A DNA stretch of 31,164 bases from JBIICS01 sp044238735 (GCA_044238735.1 JBIICS010000015.1:1-31164), one strand, 5' to 3'; positions 1-9,330 are shown, numbered from the stretch's first letter. The notes: generated by a model not told the origin, from the letters alone. Translations and numbers: made by a program.

Positions 1-94
1 TTTTAGTGAGCCTTGATTTTTTTGTTTACTTTTTGCATCAAGGCAAAAAGTAAATCGGGGCTTGGGGCAGAAGCCCCAAGGACGAAATGAGTTT
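1..94. repeat. Repeat A, copy 1 (two hairpins; probably continues left of the window)
   Basis: Matches 594-687 at 90 of 94 positions with no gap. It holds two consecutive hairpins: TTTACTTTTTG (25-35) with CAAAAAGTAAA (44-54), and CTTGGGGC (61-68) with GCCCCAAG (73-80). The match starts at base 1, so the true left end may lie outside the window. No coding signal is seen. Confidence 0.9.
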
Positions 95-176
95 AAAATT
101 ATTATCAAAAAACTCAAAACTCAAAACCATCCCTCTAAGTCTTTCTGTCGCAATCTGGAATCTAAGTCATAGAAAG

Positions 177-198
177 ATTGCGGCTCGGAGGCCGCAAT
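177..198. repeat. Repeat B, copy 1 (short palindrome)
   Basis: Perfect 8-bp arms ATTGCGGC / GCCGCAAT around the loop TCGGAG, followed by GACGGGGTG. The same palindrome recurs at 314, 755, 863 (decayed) and 25063, so it is a dispersed REP-like intergenic element. Confidence 0.85.
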
Positions 199-250
199 GA
201 CGGGGTGTGTTGATCAATTAGACATGTACTATATTTAACCCCACTTCGTC

Positions 251-271
251 ATCCCGGGCTTGACCCGGGAT
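251..271. repeat. Repeat C, copy 1 (CCCGGG palindrome)
   Basis: Arms ATCCCGGG / CCCGGGAT around the loop CTTGA, preceded by CGTC. A second copy lies at 25110-25130 with one base changed in the left arm. In both places it follows repeat B in the same orientation, at a distance of about 25 to 52 bases. Confidence 0.85.
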
Positions 272-313
272 CTATACTATTAAGTTCTCAAATTAAATAA
301 AGAACCTAAATAG

Positions 314-335
314 ATTGCGGCTCGGAGGCCGCAAT
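314..335. repeat. Repeat B, copy 2
   Basis: Identical to copy 1 in both arms and loop (ATTGCGGC, TCGGAG, GCCGCAAT), again followed by GACGGGGTGAT. It is followed by short A-rich direct repeats of the type AAACTCAAAACT that also surround the other copies. Confidence 0.85.
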
Positions 336-441
336 GACGGGGTGATTAAAACTATAAACTCAAAACTATAAACCATCCTCCACGTTCTCTCGTCGTAAGC
401 CGAAATCTAAAACACAATTTTTTTTACTCCCGACCGGCCTT

Positions 442-599
442 CTAAAAATGCCCGTAACTTTTGAGTGTGCTTTTTTCGGGCGGGCCCTGGTAAGCGTTAC
501 AGGCGGCCCGGCAGGGTTACGGAACAAATTGCGTTGAACAACAAATGAGCCCTAGTAACGCGTGCAAAAAAGCATACGTAAAAAGTAGGGCATTTTTAG
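442..599. repeat. 158-bp element with inverted ends (MITE-like or structured repeat)
   Basis: The outer 12 bases are perfect inverted repeats: CTAAAAATGCCC (442-453) and GGGCATTTTTAG (588-599). The similarity continues inward, imperfectly, to the TGCTTTTTT tract (469-477) and its partner GCAAAAAAGCA (564-574), giving ends of about 34 bp. The interior is much richer in GC than the surroundings and folds around GGGCC...GGCCC (near 483-509) and GTAA-GCG-TTAC (490-500). No open frame of note is present. The right end runs directly into repeat A copy 2. It could be a non-autonomous transposable element, a structured RNA or a recombination site; sequence alone does not decide. Confidence 0.6.
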
Positions 600-687
600 T
601 AAGCCTTGATTTTTTTGTTTACTTTTTGCATCAAGGCAAAAAGTAAATCGGGGCTTGGGGCTGAAGCCCCAAGGACGCGATGAGTTT
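594..687. repeat. Repeat A, copy 2
   Basis: Same two hairpins as copy 1, with arms at 618-628/637-647 and 654-661/666-673. It differs from copy 1 at four positions. The sequence that follows (to about 790) also parallels the sequence after copy 1, so the duplicated unit is longer than repeat A. Confidence 0.9.
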
Positions 688-754
688 AATTTTTAAAAAC
701 AAAAACCATCCCTCTCGTCCTTCCGGCGCAGGCCGGAATCTAAGTCATAGAAAG

Positions 755-776
755 ATTGCGGCTCGGTGGTCGCAAT
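755..776. repeat. Repeat B, copy 3
   Basis: Left arm ATTGCGGC, loop TCGGTG, right arm GTCGCAAT with one transition that would still allow a G-U pair in RNA. It is preceded by a CCGGC...GCCGG hairpin (723-736) that is degenerate in the parallel position after repeat A copy 1. Confidence 0.8.
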
Positions 777-862
777 GACGGGGTGATGAAAACTGCAAAC
801 TCAAAACTCAAAACCATCCCTTACGTCTTTCCGTCGCAATCTATAATCTAAGTAATAGAAAG

Positions 863-884
863 ATTAGGGCTCGGAGGCCGCAAA
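863..884. repeat. Repeat B, copy 4 (decayed)
   Basis: Recognisable by context (AGAAAGATT before, GGCTCGGAGGCCGCAA within), but the left arm reads ATTAGGGC and the right arm GCCGCAAA, so the palindrome is broken. It marks the right end of the repeat island. Confidence 0.65.
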
Positions 885-890
885 AACGAA

Positions 891-1112
891 TAATAAATTA
901 AATTACCGGCAATTATTATATTTGCTACCATTCAAAACTTTGAAATAAAAGAAGGCAGTTGATTTGTTAAAAAATCCAACTTTCCAAACCCTCACTTCTC
1001 TCTATCATTAATTAAAATACACTTTTATAGTTATAATGGCGTTTTTTTAAAAAAACATTAATTTTTTTGTGGAATTTTATAATGCTTTGCATCTTATACA
1101 TAAACAAATAAA
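891..1112 (+). other. Leader region of the macroglobulin gene
   Basis: No gene is seen. TATATTTG at 917-924 fits the Bacteroidota -7 box TAnnTTTG, but no clear TTTG lies at the right distance upstream, so this is a weak promoter candidate with a leader of about 185 bases. A perfect 16-bp palindrome, GTTTTTTTAAAAAAAC, lies at 1041-1056. No Shine-Dalgarno sequence precedes the ATG at 1113. Confidence 0.3.
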
Positions 1113-4100
1113 ATGAACGTATATTCTAAAACAACTTTATTAATTATAAAAGGAACCTTATTAATTCTATTTCCACTGTTAGTCAGCATTGCCTGGGGCA
1201 TAATAACTAAGGAAAAAGATTTATTTGATTTTAACCAGGCCTGGAAAGAAGTTGATTCTCTTCAGGCAAAGGGATTGTATCAGGAGGCAAATAAAAAAAC
1301 GAATGATATATTGTTAGCGGCTGATAAGGAAAAAAACGAGGTACAGTTTACTAGAGTTATTTTAACTAAAATGAATCTTCTCGCCTTTTTTTCAGAAGAA
1401 GCAGTAATGGACGCTTTGTTTTTGGTTAATGAACATTTAAATACAAAAAGTGAAATTAGAAAAGGAATTCTGACTGCTTTTAGGGCCAACTGCTATATTC
1501 GTTATTATCAACAAAACCGCTATCGGTATAAGCCTAATGAAAATATTAAGATCGTTTCTGAAAATATTAGCGATTGGAGTGAAGAAAGGATTAAAACTGA
1601 AATATTATCAGATATGCTCAACTCTTTAAAATATAAAAAGAATTACGATGAATATACATTGTTTGATTTTGAACCCGCTTTAGTTCCCGCTCGCGAAGGG
1701 AGACTTTATAGACCCACCTTTTACGATTTAATGGTTTGGAATGTTTTGGATTATACGCTATCGCAACCCGATAATGCTGAAAAAGTAAAGTTTGATAATT
1801 GGGAATTAAATACAAAGTTAACTAAATCCGAAACGCTTGATTCTTCCGATACATGGTCGGTGAGTAATTATCTTTTTAAAGAGCTAATTAATGTGCATCA
1901 AAATAGACCTGAGGCAAAATTATCTAACCAAATTCACTACTTGAACTTCGTTTATTCTAATTCTTCTAACGATCAAAAAGATTCGTTGTTTGAAATATCT
2001 ATTAATCGTTTGATAAATGAAAATTCAAAAACATCATTAATGGTGATGGCTGCAAATAGGTATGCCGAACATCTAATTAATAATACAGGTAAATTCAACA
2101 AAGAAAATGTAAAGTACCGTTGGAATTATTTAAGGGCTAAAGAGCTTTTAGAAAAAACAATAGCTAAATACCCGGATGCACCTCAGATTAATCATAGTAG
2201 AAACATGATGGCGCAATTGCTTACTAAGTCACAAAGTTTAAATATAGAGGACTATATTTTGCCTAATCAGCCAATCTTAGTGAAGCTAAATACCCGAAAC
2301 TGTAATAAACTATTCTATCGCATTCTTGATTTATCCAGAAACGACTTTGAAAATTTTAAATCACGGTATGATTCGGAAGAAATTAATAAGGTGTTGTTGG
2401 GCAGGAAAGCTCTTTTGCATAGTAATATTGAATTTAATTTAACGAATGATTTAAGAGAACATTCTTTCGAATTTTTAATGGACGGTTTAAAAGCGGGTTT
2501 TTATGCCGTTTTAGTTTCTGATGGTCCGGAATTTAAGTTAAAAGATGATTTGATGACTTGTTGCTTTATTAATGTTTCTGGTCTAACCTATATTAATCAA
2601 GATATAGCGGATGATAAGTGCGAAATAATCGTAAGATCTCGGTATGATGGTACACCTATTAAGGATGCTAAAGTATCTCTTTTTAATAAAAGATATGATT
2701 ATAAAAAAAGGGCTTATAATTTCGAATTAGCAGAATCCTATAAAACCAATGAGTATGGAATGGTTGTTTTATCTGTATCCGGTGAGAGGGATGAGTATAA
2801 TATAGTAATTGAAAAAGGAGGCGATGTATTACTTTCTAATGATTTTATATCTAACATTCAATATGCAAATGATGATCGGATGAAATTTTCAAGTACTCTG
2901 TATACCGACAGGCTCATTTATCGTCCAGGACAAACCGTTTTCTTTAAAGGCATTTTAATTAATAATGACACAAAGGATAAAAGAGTTGTTGCTAATGAGG
3001 AGTTGAAGGTAGATCTAACAAATGTTAATGGCGAAATAGTGGGCGAAATGGAAATTAAAACCAACGAATTTGGCTCCTATGCGGGTCAGTTTGTTTTGCC
3101 TGCAAATGGTTTAACAGGTATTTATACAATAGCCGATCAATACAGCAGCCTTAATTTTAATGTGGAAGAATATAAACGCCCCAAGTTCGAAACCTATTTT
3201 AATAATTCACCTCAGGTTTATCAGTTAAACAGTAATGCGGTTGTTTATGCAAGTGCCAAAGCTTTCTCAGGCGCGCCGGTAGCCAATGCAAAAGTAAGTT
3301 ATACGATCTACAGGTCAAAAGTAATGCACTATACATGGAGAAGTTTCTATACTCCATATCAACCCGAAAAAGTTTTTGATAAAGGTGTAATTACCACAAA
3401 TGATACGGGTGGCTGCTTGATTAAATTTTTACCCTTACCTGACCAAAGTAATTTAATTAACTCTAATTATAATTTTAGAATAGAGATGAATGTAACGGAT
3501 TTAAGCGGCGAATCGCATTCGGTTAGCAAATCCATTATAATTGGTGAAAAAGAGTATAATTTTAATTTTAGTGTTTCTGATCAGTTGGAGACAAATACTT
3601 ATGGCATGGTTGAATTAAATGATACATCACGCTTTAAAATTGATTTAAATAATAATGAAGGGCTACCTGTAGACCGTGATGTTAAAATTGTAGTTGAAAG
3701 AATAAAATCAACAGATCGACCTTTGCAAAGTAAATTATGGGAACAAACAGATACTGTATTATATAATAATATAGATAAATTACCTTTTCTGGTTTCTCAG
3801 GAAGAAGAAAATCCGGCTAATTGGAAAACAATACAGATAATAGGAGAAAGTACTGTAAAGGCTAATAAATACAATTTAATACATAAGCTGGTAAATGCAA
3901 GATTAACCGAAGGTTCATACCGATTAAAAGCGCAGGCTCTTAATAGTAAAAACAGGCAAGAGCAAAGTGAATATTATTTTGTTGTTAAAAAGGGAAATAG
4001 CATAGCCTCCGATTTAAACTGGTTTGTTGTAAACCAAAACAAAACTGAGTATCAGCCCGGCGACAAATTAGTGCTGGATATTTACACTCATTTAAAGAGT

Positions 4101-7100
4101 TCAAATATATTTTATTCAATTGAGCAGGTTAATCCAAATTCGGAAAAGCCTGAGCTTAAGAGTCTATTCTTGAGTACGCGTGAAAACACGGGAAAAATTG
4201 AATTTGAGATAAAGAATCATCATCGCGGTGGTTTCTTCATCAATCTTTCTTATCAGGAAAACAACAGATCTTATACACGACATTTGTTTATAAATGTTCC
4301 CTATTATAACAAGGAACTACTTATAAGTACCGAATCTATTCGTGATAATCTTTTACCGGGATCAAAAGAAAAATGGACTGTTAAGATTAGTGGCCGTTTA
4401 AAAGATAAAGTATTGAGCGAATTTCTTTGTACGATGTATGATGCCTCGCTTGATGAGATGATGCCAAATTATTGGCAAAATATTTTTTTCTCATCAAACG
4501 ATAGAATCTATAATTTATCAGAAGGGGCTGTATCTCAACTTTCTCGTATAAACAACATTAGCTATCCGGAATTTAACTATTTTCCATATTCATTGCCTTC
4601 GTTTGATGAATTTATTTATTATGGTAAGTATAGTAATTATTACGACTATGCCTATACCGGACATTCTATGAGAGGATCGCGCGCAAAAGCTTTAATTCCT
4701 CAAAGTGCAATGGCCATGCCTTTAGCGGAAACTGATGTTCGTTTTGATTCTAATGTTGCAGACAAAAACGAAGATGTCTCACTTCAAGGCGTCAGTTCAA
4801 TGGAGCAATTAGAGATAACCAAGAACAGTCTTCCATCCTCTAAATCGAATTCTAACTTAAATACTGCTCAAAATAGTTTACCCCGTTCAAATTTTAACGA
4901 GACTGCTTTCTTTTATCCTCAACTAAAAACAAACGAAAACGGAGATGTTGTTTTTTCCTTTATAATGCCCGAGGCGCTTACTAAATGGAAATTTATGGGT
5001 CTGGCTCACACACCGGATTTAAAGTCAGGAATAATGGAGCGATTTATCACAACTAGTAAACCGTTAATGTGTTCTCCTAATTTACCCCGCACATTTAGAC
5101 AGGGAGATGAAGTAATCATTAAAGCTAAAATTGATAATATAAGTAATAAGCAGCAAAACGTTAGTTGCAAGTTAAATTTGGAAGATGAATTAACAAATTC
5201 AAGCGTAAATTATTTAATTAATGATATAAGTGAGAAATCTATTTTAGTAAATGCTAATTCGAGCGGTGTAGTTTCATGGAAACTAAAGATTAAAGATGCT
5301 CCTGATCTTTTAAAGATATCCACTACGGCTTCTGGAAACGATTATACAGATGGGGAAGTAAATTATGTGCCGATATTATCAGATAAACAACTTGTTATTG
5401 AGACTTTACCTTTTTTGCTTGACTCCGGTTACGGTCATTTTTATTTTGAATCGTTGGCTACTAATAAATCGGATACAAGGATAGATAAACACTTAAGTAT
5501 TGAGTTTACCGCAAACCCAATATGGACTGCGATTCAGAGCATGCCCTATTTGATGGAATATCCTCACGAATGTAGTGAACAATTATTCGCTCGTTACTTC
5601 TCCAATAAACTTGCACATCACGTTGTTGTTTCGCATCCCGAAATACAACAAACATTTAATAAGTGGAAGATAAAAAGTCCGGATGCTCTCATCAGTAATC
5701 TGCAGAAAAACCCTGAACTAAAACAAGTATTATTAAATGAAACGCCCTGGGTGTTTGAATCAAAAGACGAAAATCAACAGCGATTAAACCTTGCCCTTCT
5801 TTTTGATCTCAATAAAATGAATAACGATCTTATCACGGCACTTAAAAAATTGTTAGAAGCTCAGTCGCCAAACGGCGGTTGGCCATGGTTTAAGGGTATG
5901 CCCGATAATGAATACATAACTACGCATGTGGTAGAGGGTTTACTTAATTTGATTAGATTGGGGGCTCTTGATTTAACTATTGATGGTGAAGTTAAATTGG
6001 CATTGGATAGAGCTGTAAATTATCTTTCCGATAGGCAGAAGGAAAATTACCAATCTTTAATTAGAACAAAAATCAATTTAAAAGAATATGTTCCAAACAG
6101 GGAGGAATTGATGCGTTTACTTGTCTTTAGTAAGATGGATGAATATAAACCATTTTTATTGAAAGAGAACAATCAGTATTTTATAAGTCAGGCTAAAACG
6201 CATTGGTTAAAATTATCGTTAGACGAGAAGGTGATTTTAGCTAAGGTGTTATATTTATCCGATAAAATTAAGGCGGATGAGATTGTAAATTCTTTTAAAG
6301 ATAATGCAATTAAAAATAAAAAAATCGGCTGGTATTGGAAAGAAAACAGAAAAGAGGGGTATTGCCTTAATTCTTCTGTTGAACTCCACTCCGAAATGCT
6401 TGAATTATTTTCTGTGTATAAGCCCGATCAGCTAATGGTGAAGGAATTGAGTAAATGGCTTTTATTGAATAAACATTCTAATAAATGGGATAATACAAAG
6501 GCTACTACTAAAGCCATTTATGCTTTATTATTAAACGATGCTAAGATAGATGCCAATATAAAGGCTGAGATTTCTATGGGTAAAAAGAAGTTTGTTCTTA
6601 ATAATCTCAATACCGAACCTGGAAGTGGTTATTTTAAAGAAAATATTTCAGTTACTGATTTAAATCCCGATTTAGCTGATATTTTAGTCATGAAAGAGGG
6701 TAGTGGCATCTCCTATGGCGCGGTTTATTGGAAGTATATTGAAAGTGTGGATAAAATAAAAAATACGGGTAGCGGTTTAACGGTAAGTAAATCATATTTT
6801 GTAAAGCAGATAATAAATTCGAATATTAATTATATTCCAATCTCGGAGTCTAACCTGGCACTGGGCGACGAAGTGATGGTAAGGTTAAGCATCAGTTCCG
6901 ACAGGGATTTAGAGTTTGTTCATCTTAAAGATTCTCGCCCCAGTGGGTTTGAGCCAGCCGATATATTCAGTGGTTCCCATTATGATAAGGGACTTTTTTA
7001 TTATCAGTGTACTCGTGATGCCAATACAGATTTTTTCTTTAATTATATCCCAAAAGGAATACATGAGGTTACTTATAAGTTAAAAGTAAATAATGCAGGA

Positions 7101-7193
7101 AATTATAATAGCGGTATCTCTACTATCCAATGTATGTATGCTCCGGAGTTTACAGGAACTTCAAAATCACAAAAGGTTAATATTAAAGAATAA
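1113..7193 (+). CDS. Alpha-2-macroglobulin family protein (MG2 domain, thioester type)
   Basis: Very large envelope protein of 2026 residues. An N-terminal hydrophobic segment (about residues 8-29) has no lipobox cysteine, so it is a signal peptide or membrane anchor. A helical, repeat-like region follows. The macroglobulin MG2 signature (YTDRLIYRPGQTVFFKG) begins near 594, and the A2M signature starting NETAFFYPQL begins at Asn1262. A low-complexity Ser/Asn-rich stretch just before it (about 1190-1260) is the likely bait region. The thioester motif is intact: Cys1487-Ser-Glu-Gln1490. A helical thioester domain follows. Family knowledge: such proteins trap proteases that cleave the bait, forming a covalent bond through the thioester. 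Bacterial homologues are often beside pbpC, but no pbpC is seen here. The family call is secure; the target is unknown. The gene converges on the next one with only 10 bases between them. Confidence 0.93.
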   Translation: MNVYSKTTLLIIKGTLLILFPLLVSIAWGIITKEKDLFDFNQAWKEVDSLQAKGLYQEANKKTNDILLAADKEKNEVQFTRVILTKMNLLAFFSEEAVMDALFLVNEHLNTKSEIRKGILTAFRANCYIRYYQQNRYRYKPNENIKIVSENISDWSEERIKTEILSDMLNSLKYKKNYDEYTLFDFEPALVPAREGRLYRPTFYDLMVWNVLDYTLSQPDNAEKVKFDNWELNTKLTKSETLDSSDTWSVSNYLFKELINVHQNRPEAKLSNQIHYLNFVYSNSSNDQKDSLFEISINRLINENSKTSLMVMAANRYAEHLINNTGKFNKENVKYRWNYLRAKELLEKTIAKYPDAPQINHSRNMMAQLLTKSQSLNIEDYILPNQPILVKLNTRNCNKLFYRILDLSRNDFENFKSRYDSEEINKVLLGRKALLHSNIEFNLTNDLREHSFEFLMDGLKAGFYAVLVSDGPEFKLKDDLMTCCFINVSGLTYINQDIADDKCEIIVRSRYDGTPIKDAKVSLFNKRYDYKKRAYNFELAESYKTNEYGMVVLSVSGERDEYNIVIEKGGDVLLSNDFISNIQYANDDRMKFSSTLYTDRLIYRPGQTVFFKGILINNDTKDKRVVANEELKVDLTNVNGEIVGEMEIKTNEFGSYAGQFVLPANGLTGIYTIADQYSSLNFNVEEYKRPKFETYFNNSPQVYQLNSNAVVYASAKAFSGAPVANAKVSYTIYRSKVMHYTWRSFYTPYQPEKVFDKGVITTNDTGGCLIKFLPLPDQSNLINSNYNFRIEMNVTDLSGESHSVSKSIIIGEKEYNFNFSVSDQLETNTYGMVELNDTSRFKIDLNNNEGLPVDRDVKIVVERIKSTDRPLQSKLWEQTDTVLYNNIDKLPFLVSQEEENPANWKTIQIIGESTVKANKYNLIHKLVNARLTEGSYRLKAQALNSKNRQEQSEYYFVVKKGNSIASDLNWFVVNQNKTEYQPGDKLVLDIYTHLKSSNIFYSIEQVNPNSEKPELKSLFLSTRENTGKIEFEIKNHHRGGFFINLSYQENNRSYTRHLFINVPYYNKELLISTESIRDNLLPGSKEKWTVKISGRLKDKVLSEFLCTMYDASLDEMMPNYWQNIFFSSNDRIYNLSEGAVSQLSRINNISYPEFNYFPYSLPSFDEFIYYGKYSNYYDYAYTGHSMRGSRAKALIPQSAMAMPLAETDVRFDSNVADKNEDVSLQGVSSMEQLEITKNSLPSSKSNSNLNTAQNSLPRSNFNETAFFYPQLKTNENGDVVFSFIMPEALTKWKFMGLAHTPDLKSGIMERFITTSKPLMCSPNLPRTFRQGDEVIIKAKIDNISNKQQNVSCKLNLEDELTNSSVNYLINDISEKSILVNANSSGVVSWKLKIKDAPDLLKISTTASGNDYTDGEVNYVPILSDKQLVIETLPFLLDSGYGHFYFESLATNKSDTRIDKHLSIEFTANPIWTAIQSMPYLMEYPHECSEQLFARYFSNKLAHHVVVSHPEIQQTFNKWKIKSPDALISNLQKNPELKQVLLNETPWVFESKDENQQRLNLALLFDLNKMNNDLITALKKLLEAQSPNGGWPWFKGMPDNEYITTHVVEGLLNLIRLGALDLTIDGEVKLALDRAVNYLSDRQKENYQSLIRTKINLKEYVPNREELMRLLVFSKMDEYKPFLLKENNQYFISQAKTHWLKLSLDEKVILAKVLYLSDKIKADEIVNSFKDNAIKNKKIGWYWKENRKEGYCLNSSVELHSEMLELFSVYKPDQLMVKELSKWLLLNKHSNKWDNTKATTKAIYALLLNDAKIDANIKAEISMGKKKFVLNNLNTEPGSGYFKENISVTDLNPDLADILVMKEGSGISYGAVYWKYIESVDKIKNTGSGLTVSKSYFVKQIINSNINYIPISESNLALGDEVMVRLSISSDRDLEFVHLKDSRPSGFEPADIFSGSHYDKGLFYYQCTRDANTDFFFNYIPKGIHEVTYKLKVNNAGNYNSGISTIQCMYAPEFTGTSKSQKVNIKE

Positions 7194-7203
7194 TATTATA
7201 TAA

Positions 7204-8658
7204 TTATAAAGGTGCTGAGAAGTGTAAGTAAAACCCATTTTGGTTAAGTCCATTGCGCGTGAGTTCAAATCGAATAACCAAATCGTTCTGACCCACAAAG
7301 TCTAAACCAATTCCATAGCCATGTAAAAAAGTATTATTGAGTTTGTTTAATTCGTTAAATTGATTGTCTTGAACATATGCTCCATCAGCAAAAGCATTTA
7401 GATAAAAACCATATTGAATTCTGTTAAGGGAATTATTTTTTATTTTCTTTAATTTAATTGCCCCGGGTTTAACTAAATTGTATTTGAGGTTGGCTTTTAA
7501 CAACCCAAAATTTTGTCCGTCTATTACATAGTACTCGTAACCCCTTACATAATCATTCTGGTAACCAAGCCCTCTTTGTAAATAATAAGGTTGAAATCTT
7601 CCGGTGCTGATTTTTGTTTTTAAAGAAGTTCCGGTATACCAACGTTCACTCCATTTAAAATATTTCCTGGCCATTAAATAGGCATACTGCATGTTAATCT
7701 TTTCTCTTTTTAAAATACCTAATCCATGTTGGCTTGCATTTAATTCAATATAATAGCCTTTAAGGGGATAGGCTCTGTAATCTCTTCTATCGTATCTATA
7801 AACATATTCGAGTGAAAAAAACTGAAGTGATTGAATGGAGTTGCCTAAATAAAGGGGGTTTAGGTGTTTAAGAGTATCCGAAATATTTACAAATGTATAA
7901 CGGAGCGAAAGGGCATTATAGCTGTATATTTTCCGCCGGTAAGTGTAAGTAATATTTGTATTTATCTCTTTTCTGTTAAACTGATCTAACTCTTTTAAAA
8001 ATTGAATGCGGTTGTTAAGGGTATTATAAATTAGTTGCTTATTGGTAGAAAAGGCAAACGAAAAGTTTAAACCTGAGCGTTGTTTTTTATCGATGTAGGG
8101 TATGTTATACGTTAGGCCAATTTGCCTGGTAAATCCGTACTTAAATCGTAAGGATATGGTTTCTTTTTTACCTCTAAAATTGAATTTAAAAAGGTATAAC
8201 CCAAAATTTATACGGCTAAAGTCTTTAGTAAGCCACCAGGCATTAATGTTACGATCGGCAAGTTCAATTATCGGAAAAGGCCAAAAATACCAGCGCTCGG
8301 TAAGCATCACAACAATCTTAACTTTACTGGGTCCAATTGGAATGTAGTCTACACTTACTTGATGAAATAAACCCGTGTTAAATAAATTATTTCTTGATCT
8401 TTCGAGCATCTCTCTAAACTCTTTTCCATTTACCAAAGAGTTGGCTTCAATTAATAACTCTCGTAATACGATGAGATCTTTTGTTTTGTTGTTACCTACA
8501 ATAATAATATCCTCAATAGTTACCTGTTGGGTATCGGGTATTATTCTAATGGTGTCTAACTTCTGCTCAACAATTCGATTAGGTGGTTTTGATATGCTAT
8601 CTGCCGGAGGCGAAAAGAGATTTATCTGTAATAAAATAAATGCTAAAAAGCTAAGCAT
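7204..8658 (-). CDS. BamA/TamA-like outer-membrane beta-barrel protein with one POTRA domain
   Basis: 484 residues. A hydrophobic signal segment (1-20) precedes a single POTRA-like domain (about 45-118), with the pattern VTIEDIIIVGNNKT and the helix around FREMLERSRNNLFNTGLF. The rest is rich in alternating aromatic/polar strands (for example YRYDRRDYRAYPLKGYY), as in 16-strand Omp85 barrels. It is shorter than BamA, which has five POTRAs, so it is more likely an accessory Omp85-family protein in the outer membrane than the main insertase. It starts 6 bases after the CBS gene ends, so the two form an operon. In many Bacteroidota a CBS gene and a barrel gene of this kind flank NAD kinase and isoprenyl transferase genes; those are absent between them here. 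Function beyond the family is unknown. Confidence 0.85.
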   Translation of the reverse strand: MLSFLAFILLQINLFSPPADSISKPPNRIVEQKLDTIRIIPDTQQVTIEDIIIVGNNKTKDLIVLRELLIEANSLVNGKEFREMLERSRNNLFNTGLFHQVSVDYIPIGPSKVKIVVMLTERWYFWPFPIIELADRNINAWWLTKDFSRINFGLYLFKFNFRGKKETISLRFKYGFTRQIGLTYNIPYIDKKQRSGLNFSFAFSTNKQLIYNTLNNRIQFLKELDQFNRKEINTNITYTYRRKIYSYNALSLRYTFVNISDTLKHLNPLYLGNSIQSLQFFSLEYVYRYDRRDYRAYPLKGYYIELNASQHGLGILKREKINMQYAYLMARKYFKWSERWYTGTSLKTKISTGRFQPYYLQRGLGYQNDYVRGYEYYVIDGQNFGLLKANLKYNLVKPGAIKLKKIKNNSLNRIQYGFYLNAFADGAYVQDNQFNELNKLNNTFLHGYGIGLDFVGQNDLVIRFELTRNGLNQNGFYLHFSAPL

Positions 8659-8664
8659 TCTGTT

Positions 8665-9330
8665 TTACATGTTAAGATAATTCATAAATGATTCCAGCTT
8701 TCTTTTAAGATCTTCCTCATACTCGCTATGATGATAGGTGGCAACAACAGTATAGTTGTAACGGTAAAAAGTTTGCAATATCGGACTAAGATCTTCTCTG
8801 TTTACTTTTAGGGTTACTTCTGTTTTAGTGGAATCTTGGGTACTGGTAATGTAACTGCTTAGTATTTTAGCGTCGTTTCCTTCCACAATTTGAGCAATTT
8901 GAGAAAGGGAGTAATCATGAATATTTACATTAAGTACAATTAATCCCCCTGGTTCAACAATAGAGGCCATCTCTGCTATTTTAACAACTAATGTTTCAAG
9001 GGTTATTATTCCCAAATAGTTTTGCTGAGTATCTACTACAGGGAGGATACTTAATTTTAAACTGGTAATGGTTTTTATTACTTCGTATATATGCTCGTTA
9101 CTCAGCACAAAAGGTCGTAGTAAGGAAAGACTATAGGAGCCAACCGGATCATGGATGTTAGAGGAATCAAGAATGTCGGTTTCAGCTATTACTCCTAATA
9201 ACTGCGCATTATTTACAATGGGTAAATGATGAATCTTGTGTTCGTCCATCCATTTTAAAGCAAGTTCTCCGGTATCGGAGGTCTTTAAGGGATGTATATC
9301 CTGACTTATAAGATTTTGCGCAATAATCAT
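8665..9330 (-). CDS. CBS-domain-pair protein with C-terminal ACT-like region
   Basis: 221 residues, cytoplasmic. Two CBS motifs are visible: residues about 5-58 (HHLPIVNNAQLLGVIAETDI) and 66-120 (SILPVVDTQQNYLGIITLETL). The C-terminal part (about 128-205) has a beta-alpha-beta pattern starting LIVLNVNIHDYSLSQIAQIV, which is typical of ACT-like domains. CBS pairs usually bind adenine nucleotides, so a sensory role is likely, but ligand and target cannot be read from the sequence. It is the first gene of a two-gene operon with the downstream barrel protein. A near-match to the -7 box (TATCTTCG, minus strand, 9337-9344) lies just upstream, without a convincing -33 element. Confidence 0.85.
   Translation of the reverse strand: MIIAQNLISQDIHPLKTSDTGELALKWMDEHKIHHLPIVNNAQLLGVIAETDILDSSNIHDPVGSYSLSLLRPFVLSNEHIYEVIKTITSLKLSILPVVDTQQNYLGIITLETLVVKIAEMASIVEPGGLIVLNVNIHDYSLSQIAQIVEGNDAKILSSYITSTQDSTKTEVTLKVNREDLSPILQTFYRYNYTVVATYHHSEYEEDLKRKLESFMNYLNM

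Noticed and set aside
600..682. Short reading frame through repeat A (FTFCIKAKSKSGLG...)
   Set aside because: The sequence is a double hairpin repeat; no start or codon bias supports coding, and it is explained by the inverted arms.
1..890. CRISPR array in the repeat-rich left end
   Set aside because: Repeats are palindromic, differ in length and spacing, and lack regular unique spacers; no cas gene is near.
1079..1090. TATAATGCTTTG before the macroglobulin gene as a promoter
   Set aside because: The spacing inside the box is wrong for TAnnTTTG (TA and TTTG are four bases apart instead of two), although TTTG lies upstream.
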